Positions 15,980 through 23,164 of a DNA stretch of 52,366 nt are shown here, one piece after another; within the stretch, counting starts at the first letter, position 1, and every line of letters begins with the position of its first letter. The stretch lies in assembly GCA_029233965.1 (NCBI GenBank), contig JARGOP010000008.1:11288-63653 (forward strand). The letters run 5' to 3'. This DNA is from Verrucomicrobiales bacterium. GTDB taxonomy: Bacteria > Verrucomicrobiota > Verrucomicrobiia > Verrucomicrobiales > DEV007. Position numbers and translations under genes: made by a program. The notes below the pieces were generated by a model. The model was given only the letters and a program-made list of their open reading frames with translations, had not been told where the DNA came from and did no database searches.

Positions 15980-17368
15980 TTAGGGCTTTTTCTCTTTCTT
16001 CTTGTTGCGGGCCTTCACCTGATGCTCCAGAGCGGCCATCTCAGTAGCTGCACCGGCATCGCCCTGGTCTTTCATCCAGGCATCCAGTTTTTCCTGCAGC
16101 GCTGCCTGAATCGCGGAATGTTCTTCCGAGTCGGCAAGATTTTTCCATTGGTGCCAGCCGTTTCCAACTTCATAGAGTTCCATCGCCGGGCGGTAGTGAT
16201 AGCGATTTACGATCGCTGCCGCCCGCTCTTTACCTTTCCCGGCGCGCCGTACCCAGGAAAGGAATTCGGGCGATTGAGTGCAGGCATTCGTGAAGCTGGA
16301 GTCGTGATTCAGATTCACAATGAGCTGGTGTGTTTTGCTGCGTACGCTGCGAATTCCGAAGGCTTCCGAGCCATTGTTGATACCGCGAGTCGTCATGATT
16401 CCGTAGACGTGAGTCTTGTGCTCATCGGCTTCCCCGAGAAGAACCGGGAGAAAACTCAATCCGTCCAGCCCGCTGACGGGCTCTGCGCCGACGGCATCGA
16501 TGAGAGTGGGAACGACATCGACGTATTCAACCATCGCGTCTGTTTTGGAGCCCGGCGCGATTTTCCCGGGCCAGCGGGCTATGAGCGCGGTTTGGAGGCC
16601 CGGATCGTAATTCGTCCACTTCGCGAAGGGCATGCTGCTTCCCTGCTCGCTCGAAACCATCACAAGGGTGTTGTCGGCGAGTCCGTGTTTGTCGAGGAGG
16701 TCGAGGATCTCACCAACCTGGCCGTCGTAGTAAGTGATCTCCGCGAGGTACTTGGCCATGCCTTCTCTCGTCTCTCTGGTATCGACGAAATAGGGAGGAA
16801 GCTCGATCTCATCGACCGGGTAGCGCGATGGATCACCCAGATTCCAGGGAGTGTGGGGCTCATTCGAGCAGGCGAAGAGGCAGAACGGGGTGCCGGCTTC
16901 CTTTGATTCCGTGATGAGGGCTTCAATGGCGGTCATGTCGGGATTGTTTTTCTGCGAGGAGTATTCGAAAGGGAAAACCTCCTCCGGGGCAATGTGGCGC
17001 TTCCCGCTTAAGGCGACCCGATAGCCCAGCGGCTTGAGATGATGAACAATGCTCTTCGTTCCCTCTTTGGCAAAAGTGTGGTTCGGATAGGCGCCGCTTT
17101 TGACCGGATAGATACCGGTGTAGAGATTGTGCCGTGTCGGTGAACACATCGGGGCCGCCTGAAAGCAGAGCGAAAACTGCATTCCCTCTGCGGCAAGACG
17201 CTCGAAAACAGGGGTATGCGCCTGGCCCCCGTAGACGCTCAGATCCGTGTGCGTGAGATCATCCGCGTTGATGAAAACAATGTTCGGCCGCGGATCTTCT
17301 GCCTTGCCCGGGCTCAACGCCAGACTGATCACGGAAAAAGTACACAAAAAAAGTCGGCAGCAGTTCAT
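15980..17368 (-). CDS. secreted formylglycine-dependent sulfatase
   Basis: Hydrolyses sulfate esters, in this lineage probably of polysaccharides. From the ATG at 17368 the protein has 462 residues with a signal peptide (RLFLCTFSVISLALSPGKAE) and the alkaline-phosphatase-like core: NIVFINADDLTHTDL as metal ligands and CSPTR (Cys about residue 75), the site of Cys-to-formylglycine conversion. SGKRHIAPEE and EQGSS follow. An in-frame GTG at 17389 could lengthen it by 7 residues. The ATG lies in the loop of the greA terminator hairpin, so read-through from greA would pass an intrinsic terminator. The C-terminus is Lys-rich (KKKEKKP). Substrate not deducible; the maturase is not in the window. 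Confidence 0.9.
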   Translation of the reverse strand: MNCCRLFLCTFSVISLALSPGKAEDPRPNIVFINADDLTHTDLSVYGGQAHTPVFERLAAEGMQFSLCFQAAPMCSPTRHNLYTGIYPVKSGAYPNHTFAKEGTKSIVHHLKPLGYRVALSGKRHIAPEEVFPFEYSSQKNNPDMTAIEALITESKEAGTPFCLFACSNEPHTPWNLGDPSRYPVDEIELPPYFVDTRETREGMAKYLAEITYYDGQVGEILDLLDKHGLADNTLVMVSSEQGSSMPFAKWTNYDPGLQTALIARWPGKIAPGSKTDAMVEYVDVVPTLIDAVGAEPVSGLDGLSFLPVLLGEADEHKTHVYGIMTTRGINNGSEAFGIRSVRSKTHQLIVNLNHDSSFTNACTQSPEFLSWVRRAGKGKERAAAIVNRYHYRPAMELYEVGNGWHQWKNLADSEEHSAIQAALQEKLDAWMKDQGDAGAATEMAALEHQVKARNKKKEKKP

Positions 17369-17380
17369 GCCGCCGACTTT
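17342..17380 (-). terminator. intrinsic terminator of greA, overlapping the sulfatase start
   Basis: On the minus strand AAAGTCGGCGGC pairs with GCTGCCGACTTT (12 bp, one G-U) around the loop ATGAACT, followed directly by a seven-T tract that shares its first Ts with the stem. It starts 13 bp after the greA stop. The loop contains the sulfatase ATG (17368). Confidence 0.85.
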
Positions 17381-17392
17381 ATCAGACACTGA

Positions 17393-19237
17393 TTACTTCT
17401 TGTAGGGACTGATCGACGTAACGCGGTAGCGCTTTGTCTCTCCGTCGCCGAGGGGGAATTCCACTTCGTCGCCCTTTTTCTTGTCGAGGATCTCATTTCC
17501 ACGTTCTGAAAGGTAGGCGATGATCCCTTTGTCCGGATCCGAGTCCCAGGCACCAAGAATGGTGTAGGTGAGAGGATCGCCGGAACCGTCGACCGGTTCC
17601 ATCGTCACGACCGTTCCGATGGATACCTTGGAGGTGTCGGGATTCGCAAAATCGGTTGGCTGGGCGATTTTGAGTTCCTTCTCCCAGTCGCTCTGCTTCT
17701 TCATGAGAACACGCTGGTATTCCTTGGAAGACTTGTACTCGAAGTTCTCGCGAAGGTCACCGTAGGAACGCGCGACCTTGATGTCTTCGCGGTTCTGCGG
17801 GATTTCCTCCTTGATGAGCTTGTCGTAGGCGGCTTTGCGTTCCGCGAGGCTCTCTTCCGAAACGATCAGTGATTCCTCCACCTGAGTTTCACGGCCCATG
17901 AGGAGGTCCTGAATTTCGGGATGAAGCTTCACGACGCGTGCCATAAGAGACTTTCTCGTCAGTTCGTCAAAAGAAGCACTGTTGAGGAGGCGACCGGCGA
18001 AGTTACGGATCGTGTTGATGTTGGCACCGGCGATAAGATCCGGGATGAGATTCCGGTCGTCACCAACCAGGTCGCGAAGGCGGTTCGCCGAACGAACGGC
18101 ACCTTCGTCATTCAGCTGGTCGGACTCCAGAGAGCTCATCACGTTGAGGCTGAGCGTATCGCTGAAAAGCGACTGGCTGAGCCCTTTCCGCTCGCGGCAG
18201 ATCCAGGCGAGCGCGTCGGACGAAAGGCTTCGCTGCTGCAGGCCCTCCGCCATGTAGCTGATGAGTGCCTCACGCTGATCGGAGGCATCGAGGAAGCTCG
18301 CGATCTCTGCGATCGAGCGCAGGTTGCAGACCGGAATGAGCCCGAGAATCTTTTCCACCCACTCGTCGCCAAAGGCTGCGGGGAAACTCTTGAGGACCTG
18401 GCGGAGACGGGTCAGGGAAAGGTCCTCGAACAATCCGGGGATCGCTGATTCGTCAGCGGCAAGAATTTCCGCCACGGTAATCTGGGTTTCGGGGCCTTCG
18501 TAAGCCTTGATCTTGCTCTGGAGTTCTTCGCGAATGAGAATCAACTCCACCGCCGGCGCATACTGGAGCTTTACCCCCTTCTTGGCGATATCAGTGATTT
18601 CATCGGCTAGGTCTTTGAGTTTTTGCTGCTCCTCCTTGAAAGCGCCGATGTCTTTGATCACGGCTTCAACCGCTTTCACTTTGGCTTTGAGATCGCGGGC
18701 TTCGCCGAAGTCCTGGATGAGTCCTTCGGAAGGATCGAAGTCTTCCTCGCGCATTTCAAGAGGCTCGGTGCGTTTCGCAGGAACGATGAACTGGTTGTTG
18801 TCACGAAGCTTTTTCTTCGTGCTTTCCCACCAGCTCTTGTATTTGCCCTCAGGGACGACGCGGCCTTTGAGCAGTTCTTCGAGCTTATCCAGGAAGAGGC
18901 GATCTCCGTGGCTGTTCAGTGCGAGGGTGACGAGACCAACCGGATCATCCTTGCCGAGCGCCTGCAGTTCCTCCAGAGCAGAGAGCCGTTTGGCGAGAAA
19001 TGAGTCCTCAGCGATGGGCGTTAGAGAGATCCCGGCGAACTTCATGCCCATCTCGTGACCGGGCTTGTCTTCAAAGTTGACGACAACCTTGAGGTTGAGA
19101 CGATCCCAATCTGCGATCTGCCCGGCCCCCCAACTTTTGTGCTGACAATAGGTACCGGGAGAGAGGGCCTCTAACTGCTCGGCAGTATCAGGTTCGATTT
19201 TTCCTCTGGAAACTAACTTTTCGAGATCGGGATGCAT
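17393..19237 (-). CDS. greA: long GreA-type transcript cleavage factor with a PVC-type N-terminal extension
   Basis: 614 residues; ordinary GreA is about 158. The last ~170 residues are GreA: the coiled-coil tip GDLRENFEY carries the acidic residues that act in RNA polymerase's secondary channel, and the C-terminal FKBP-like part follows. The ~440-residue extension begins with a small beta domain (YCQHKSWGAGQIADWDRLNL) resembling RNA-polymerase-interacting CarD/TRCF-type modules. Helical, repeat-like segments and a coiled coil near residues 180-260 follow. Chlamydial GreA is similarly enlarged. It should rescue backtracked RNA polymerase; the role of the extension is unknown. A strong terminator follows. 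Confidence 0.85.
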   Translation of the reverse strand: MHPDLEKLVSRGKIEPDTAEQLEALSPGTYCQHKSWGAGQIADWDRLNLKVVVNFEDKPGHEMGMKFAGISLTPIAEDSFLAKRLSALEELQALGKDDPVGLVTLALNSHGDRLFLDKLEELLKGRVVPEGKYKSWWESTKKKLRDNNQFIVPAKRTEPLEMREEDFDPSEGLIQDFGEARDLKAKVKAVEAVIKDIGAFKEEQQKLKDLADEITDIAKKGVKLQYAPAVELILIREELQSKIKAYEGPETQITVAEILAADESAIPGLFEDLSLTRLRQVLKSFPAAFGDEWVEKILGLIPVCNLRSIAEIASFLDASDQREALISYMAEGLQQRSLSSDALAWICRERKGLSQSLFSDTLSLNVMSSLESDQLNDEGAVRSANRLRDLVGDDRNLIPDLIAGANINTIRNFAGRLLNSASFDELTRKSLMARVVKLHPEIQDLLMGRETQVEESLIVSEESLAERKAAYDKLIKEEIPQNREDIKVARSYGDLRENFEYKSSKEYQRVLMKKQSDWEKELKIAQPTDFANPDTSKVSIGTVVTMEPVDGSGDPLTYTILGAWDSDPDKGIIAYLSERGNEILDKKKGDEVEFPLGDGETKRYRVTSISPYKK

Positions 19238-19330
19238 TGATGCTCAACATAGGAAGAAGCAGGTCCATTCCAAGTGAAAATTTTTTTTTGGTTGCCAATT
19301 TCCTGCCGCCTGCCTAATCTTCGGTCAATT

Positions 19331-19747
19331 ATGAAGAAAATTTTGGCAGTTTTATTGCTCGTAGCGGTGGGTTCGATCAGCGTGGCCGACATTCATGAGC
19401 CACCCAAGTCTAAATACACGAAGGCCCGCAAATCAGCCCGCGGCATTGCAAACATTATCTACGGTTGGCAGGAGATTCCCACGACGATGACGGAGTGGGG
19501 TCAGCTTCACACGGAGCAGAGTGTCGGAATCTACACCGCAGGATTTTTTGTCGGCGTCCAGCGCACCGGCGCACGGATGAAGTATGGCTTCTACGAGCTC
19601 ATCAACTTTCAGCGTCCGCTCTACAAGGACAGCTATCGCCCTGCAATGCCTGACATCAATTACCTCCCGATGTCTGGATACGAGGAGTTTCCTCCGCAGA
19701 TCGGTTTCCTGACGACCACGGGTTACACCCGTGGACGGACCTGGTAA
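19331..19747 (+). CDS. small exported protein resembling the exosortase-associated TIGR04073 family
   Basis: 138 residues from the ATG at 19331, which begins a signal peptide (MKKILAVLLLVAVGSISVAD). An upstream in-frame ATG at 19274 would prefix it implausibly. The mature part has the short-repeat pattern RGIANIIYGWQEIPTTM, FVGVQRTGARMKYGFYEL and PQIGFLTTTGYTRGRTW. This resembles the TIGR04073 family found in genomes with exosortase/PEP-CTERM sorting; assignment is by recollection of the family pattern. The precise role is unknown. A strong terminator follows. Confidence 0.65.
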   Translation: MKKILAVLLLVAVGSISVADIHEPPKSKYTKARKSARGIANIIYGWQEIPTTMTEWGQLHTEQSVGIYTAGFFVGVQRTGARMKYGFYELINFQRPLYKDSYRPAMPDINYLPMSGYEEFPPQIGFLTTTGYTRGRTW

Positions 19748-19768
19748 GCGGACTGTCGGAACTTTCAA

Positions 19769-19802
19769 GAGGCCACCTTCATCAAGGTGGTCTCTCTTTT
19801 TG
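19769..19802 (+). terminator. intrinsic terminator
   Basis: GAGGCCACCTT (19769-19779) pairs with AAGGTGGTCTC (19784-19794) around CATC, 11 bp with one G-U, then TCTTTTTG. It lies directly after the TIGR04073-like gene and before the convergent deacylase gene. Confidence 0.85.
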
Positions 19803-19838
19803 TGTGAAGGCCCTGATTCCGTCTTTTGCAGGCTGCGA

Positions 19839-20975
19839 TTATGCGTAGGTGAGCAGAAATCGACGGTAGAAATCGACGCCGGCATCCAGATCGCTGATCG
19901 CGAGAAATTCGTCTCTGGTGTGAGCCTGGGCGATTCGGCCGGGACCGCAGGCCACTGCAGGGAGACCCAATTCCGCAAGTCTGCCGGCATCGCAAAACCA
20001 GGGAGCGGTCGTGAGATTCGATCCAATTGACTTCAGACGCTGAATTCCATCGACTTCAGGATCGGTGAGAAGGGGTGCTGAATCACCGATGATTCGAATC
20101 ACAAGGAGATCGTCGAGTTTCATCTCCTTTAGAATCGAGGCGACCAGCGCGGGGCTTCCCCCTGCCGCGCGAAGCTGTGGCGTCTCCCGGAAATCGAGGG
20201 TCGCGCGGCAACTCGACGGGACGATGTTCGGGCTGGTTCCGCCTTCGATTTTTCCGAGGCTGACAGTCGGGGATCCCAGAACGGGGTCGGTGAATTCGAT
20301 CAGTTTCTTTTCGAGCTCAGCGATGAGACTTGCGAGGACCGGGGTTAATTTGAGGATCGCGTTCTCACCCAGTTCCGGTGTCGAACCGTGGCACGAGCGA
20401 CCTTCAGTAGACAGTTCCAGCCAGACGCATCCCTTGTGGGCGTAGACCGTTTCGAGGTTGGTCGGCTCACCGACCACTGCAAAATCGAATTCATCCGCAT
20501 GCGCTTCTGCGAAATGCTTTGAGCCGGGCTGGCCGGCTTCCTCTCCCATAAGGCCAACGAAAGTGACGGCGGCCCTCAGCCCCGGGATCTGTTCTTTCAA
20601 CTCAAACATCGCCCACAGCATGGCCGCCATCGTTCCCTTGGTGTCGGAAGCACCCCGTCCGTAAATTCGACCGTCGACAATTTCTGCGCCGAAAGGATCA
20701 ATCGTCATTCCTTTGACACTGACGGTGTCGGTGTGCGGGGCAAAAAGGAGGCCGGGTTTTCCCGATCCCCCCGGAAATCGGCCGATCACATTGGGGCGCT
20801 CCGGGAGGATTTCCTCGTAGGAGACGGCGGCACCGCAGTGTTCGAGAAAGCTGCCCACGGCGCGGGCCATTGCAGCTTCTCCGGTCGCATTCTGTCCGGG
20901 GGCACCATCTGGATTGACACTGGGAATCCGGATCAGTTGTTGAAGAAGTTCGGTGGCGGAATGCGCTGGAATCAT
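19839..20975 (-). CDS. M20 metallopeptidase, acetylornithine deacetylase / succinyl-diaminopimelate desuccinylase type
   Basis: 378 residues from the ATG at 20975 (MIPAHSATELLQQL). The upstream in-frame extension to 21143 reads as non-protein and is left out. Zinc-site motifs are in order: LLFAPHTDTVSV (His, about residue 80), GRGASDTKGTMA (bridging Asp), GLMGEEAGQPGS (catalytic Glu pair) and a C-terminal AHTRDEFLAI His. The size fits ArgE/DapE. It removes acyl groups from an amino-acid substrate in arginine or lysine/cell-wall synthesis, or is a general deacylase. No arg or dap neighbours help decide. Confidence 0.88.
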   Translation of the reverse strand: MIPAHSATELLQQLIRIPSVNPDGAPGQNATGEAAMARAVGSFLEHCGAAVSYEEILPERPNVIGRFPGGSGKPGLLFAPHTDTVSVKGMTIDPFGAEIVDGRIYGRGASDTKGTMAAMLWAMFELKEQIPGLRAAVTFVGLMGEEAGQPGSKHFAEAHADEFDFAVVGEPTNLETVYAHKGCVWLELSTEGRSCHGSTPELGENAILKLTPVLASLIAELEKKLIEFTDPVLGSPTVSLGKIEGGTSPNIVPSSCRATLDFRETPQLRAAGGSPALVASILKEMKLDDLLVIRIIGDSAPLLTDPEVDGIQRLKSIGSNLTTAPWFCDAGRLAELGLPAVACGPGRIAQAHTRDEFLAISDLDAGVDFYRRFLLTYA

Positions 20976-21124
20976 GTGATGTATTGGCCCTGACGTGCTT
21001 TCGATACTCTCGACGAAAATTCGATGCGAAAAAGAGCATTTTCGAGTCTTACTTCGGATTAAGCTGTTGACATTGCGTGCTCTAGCAGTCCTTACTATGG
21101 GGTTAAATTTTAAAACTTGTTTGT

Positions 21125-21919
21125 ATGAGCGATCAAAATCCACCGAAGCCTTCAGTCAGCACATCGACTGTTCCTTTGAAGAAGGAGACGGTACGCATCA
21201 GCCTTCGTGCGCAGACGGAAGATTCCGGCCCCGTGGCACCTAAGGGTTCGACGGCACCGCTTCCGGCAGGTGGACCTTCGACGGCTCCGGTTCCGCCTTC
21301 GGCTCCGACGACGCCTCCACTGTCTCCGAGCGCGCCAACGGCTCCTGCAGCCCCGACTCCGCCTGCAGCTCCAACTCCTCCTCCGGCGCCTTCCGGTGGC
21401 GGAACGGGTGGAATTCTCCCGCCGGCAGCTCCAACTCCGCCCCCCGGAGCCGCAAAAACGATTCCCCTCTCCAAAGCGCCCGATCCGCTCGGCCCGACGG
21501 CACCCGTGGGGCCACCCAAGGGGCCGGACCCACTCGGTGCGACCGCTCCTGTAGCTGTCGCGGCGGTCGCGGCGGCTCCTAGTCCTGTTGCTCCTGTCGG
21601 GGCGAAGACGATCCCGCTTTCCAAGACTCCCGGCACCGGTCCGGGGCCTGTTGCCGCTCCTCAGCAGCCCGGTGCCGCGAGACCGCTTCCTCAGGCGACG
21701 GTCAAAATGACTCAGCCGGGTGTTGTTCCCGGTGGGCCGACCGCAACGAAAACAATTTTAGACAAGCCGAACATTCAATCGACCGCCGAGGAGGTGGAAG
21801 AGGAATGGGAGGAAGAATACGAAGAATCCGGACTCATGCCATTTGCAATCATTGTTCTCATCCTCGCCCTGTTGGTTCTCGGTATCGAGCTGTTCACCAA
21901 AATGGGTGCAGGCGGCTGA
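21125..21919 (+). CDS. proline-rich protein with a C-terminal membrane anchor
   Basis: 264 residues with three regions. The N-terminus has a KETVRISL motif. Residues about 45-215 are Pro/Ala/Thr/Gly low-complexity with two near-identical AKTIPLSK(A/T)P motifs (about 109 and 160) and a related TATKTILDKP (about 200). Then an acidic patch (EEVEEEWEEEYEE) is followed by one membrane segment (LMPFAIIVLILALLVLGIEL) and a short tail. A tail-anchored topology puts the Pro-rich domain in the cytoplasm. Spaced Thr-Ile-Leu motifs suggest repeated docking or phosphorylation sites, a guess. Codon use is unremarkable, so it looks genuine and native. Confidence 0.75.
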   Translation: MSDQNPPKPSVSTSTVPLKKETVRISLRAQTEDSGPVAPKGSTAPLPAGGPSTAPVPPSAPTTPPLSPSAPTAPAAPTPPAAPTPPPAPSGGGTGGILPPAAPTPPPGAAKTIPLSKAPDPLGPTAPVGPPKGPDPLGATAPVAVAAVAAAPSPVAPVGAKTIPLSKTPGTGPGPVAAPQQPGAARPLPQATVKMTQPGVVPGGPTATKTILDKPNIQSTAEEVEEEWEEEYEESGLMPFAIIVLILALLVLGIELFTKMGAGG

Positions 21920-22121
21920 TCCGAAGCCGGCGATCTCGATCCCTTTTCCGCTTGGTGCTTCGGTGGAGGTGCTTTTGCGTCCCTTCGTGCTCTGAACGGT
22001 TGGTCCGTTTCTTCGGCGCCGGACGTATTCTCACTTGCCCGAATCTGCTTTTTGTAGGAGTGAATGGGTGGATCCGGGCAGTTTTCTGTTCTGTGCCGCG
22101 CAATTTCAACTACATCAAATC

Positions 22122-22451
22122 ATGGCTCACGAATCTATCGTCAATCTCACAAGTGATAACTTTGCCGCCGAGGCGGAAGGCGCCTCGGCTCCCGTGGTGA
22201 TCGACTTCTGGTCCGAGCACTGCGGTCCATGCAAAATGCTGGCACCCGTCCTCGACGAAGTTGCTGCGGAAATCGGTGATGCAGGGAAAGTTACCAAGGT
22301 GGACGTCATGGCCGAGCGGGAGTTGGCGATGAAGTTCGGGATTCGTGCGGTTCCGACGCTGATTTTCATGAAAGACGGTGAGGTCAGGGAGACCAAGACC
22401 GGCATCATGATGAAAGATGCGATCATCGAAAAACTGAATTCTCTCGCCTGA
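22122..22451 (+). CDS. trxA: thioredoxin
   Basis: 109 residues from ATG 22122 (MAHESIVNL), the length of thioredoxin. Redox motif FWSEHCGPCKMLAP: the CGPC active site is present, but the usual Trp before the first Cys is His (WSEHCGPC rather than WAxWCGPC). The cis-Pro loop AVPTLIFMKDG is normal. It reduces protein disulfides in the cytoplasm. The upstream extension to 22035 is not protein-like. A hairpin terminator follows. Confidence 0.95.
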   Translation: MAHESIVNLTSDNFAAEAEGASAPVVIDFWSEHCGPCKMLAPVLDEVAAEIGDAGKVTKVDVMAERELAMKFGIRAVPTLIFMKDGEVRETKTGIMMKDAIIEKLNSLA

Positions 22452-22465
22452 TGCTTTTGATTCAG

Positions 22466-22495
22466 CAGGGTTGGGTCACTCGCTCAACCCTGTTT
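22466..22495 (+). terminator. putative terminator after trxA
   Basis: CAGGGTTG (22466-22473) pairs with CAACCCTG (22485-22492) around an 11-base loop, then TTT. Moderate U-tract. Confidence 0.55.
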
Positions 22496-22508
22496 GTCCC
22501 CGTCTGTG

Positions 22509-23114
22509 ATGATTGAATCCCGAAAGGCGACCGCTATTCCGTCCCGCAGTCTTGTTTTGATCGGGCTGCTTTTGCTGGTCACGGTCGTTTATCGTGTGGT
22601 CGCTTCGCATTTCGATTTTCTCGGGAACACGGCTCCGCTCATGGCGATTGCCTTTGGCGGGGCATTGCTCCTCGGGGCACGATTCTGGTGGATCCCGGTC
22701 GCCCTCCTGATCGTGAGCGACCTCATTCTCGGCGTTTGGCACGGCTCCGGCGGGATTGGCCGCTACACTCTGATGTCCGCCGTCTTTTACCTGGGCGTTG
22801 CCTGGATCGCAGGCCGGGCTGCCCGCACGGGAAAAGTCTGGCCAATGATGTGGTGCGGCACCCTCCTTTGCAGCATTCTCTTTTATGCCTTCGCGAACAC
22901 CTTCAGCTGGATGGTTTTCGCCGGCTACGAAAAGTCTCTCGCGGGGTGGTGGCAGGCGCAAACGACCGGTGTTCCGGGGATCAATCCTCCGGCCTGGATG
23001 TTTCTGCGCAATGCCCTCATGGCTGACTCCATCTGGTGCGTTCTCGCCGGTCTCATGGTATTGGCGGGAAGGAAGACTGCTTCTTCCGGGCGGATCGTCG
23101 AAAGATCTGCATAA
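22509..23114 (+). CDS. integral membrane protein, DUF6580-like
   Basis: 201 residues from ATG 22509. About five membrane segments can be picked out, beginning LVLIGLLLLVTVVYRVV and GGALLLGARFWWIPVALLIV, and ending LMADSIWCVLAGLMVLAG. Pattern, size and the NTAPLMAIAFGGALLLG and AFANTFSW segments resemble the DUF6580 inner-membrane family, related to substrate-binding subunits of ECF-type transporters, but no substrate can be named. It follows trxA by 57 bp across a hairpin. Confidence 0.7.
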   Translation: MIESRKATAIPSRSLVLIGLLLLVTVVYRVVASHFDFLGNTAPLMAIAFGGALLLGARFWWIPVALLIVSDLILGVWHGSGGIGRYTLMSAVFYLGVAWIAGRAARTGKVWPMMWCGTLLCSILFYAFANTFSWMVFAGYEKSLAGWWQAQTTGVPGINPPAWMFLRNALMADSIWCVLAGLMVLAGRKTASSGRIVERSA

Positions 23115-23164
23115 TTCTTACCCGCGCCCCTTTACGCGGCGCGAGACATGCCTGATCTTCCGGC

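Noticed and set aside
21267-21720. CRISPR-like or tandem repeat in the Pro-rich gene
   Set aside because: The repetition is at the codon level of a Pro/Ala-rich protein, not an exact repeat-spacer array.
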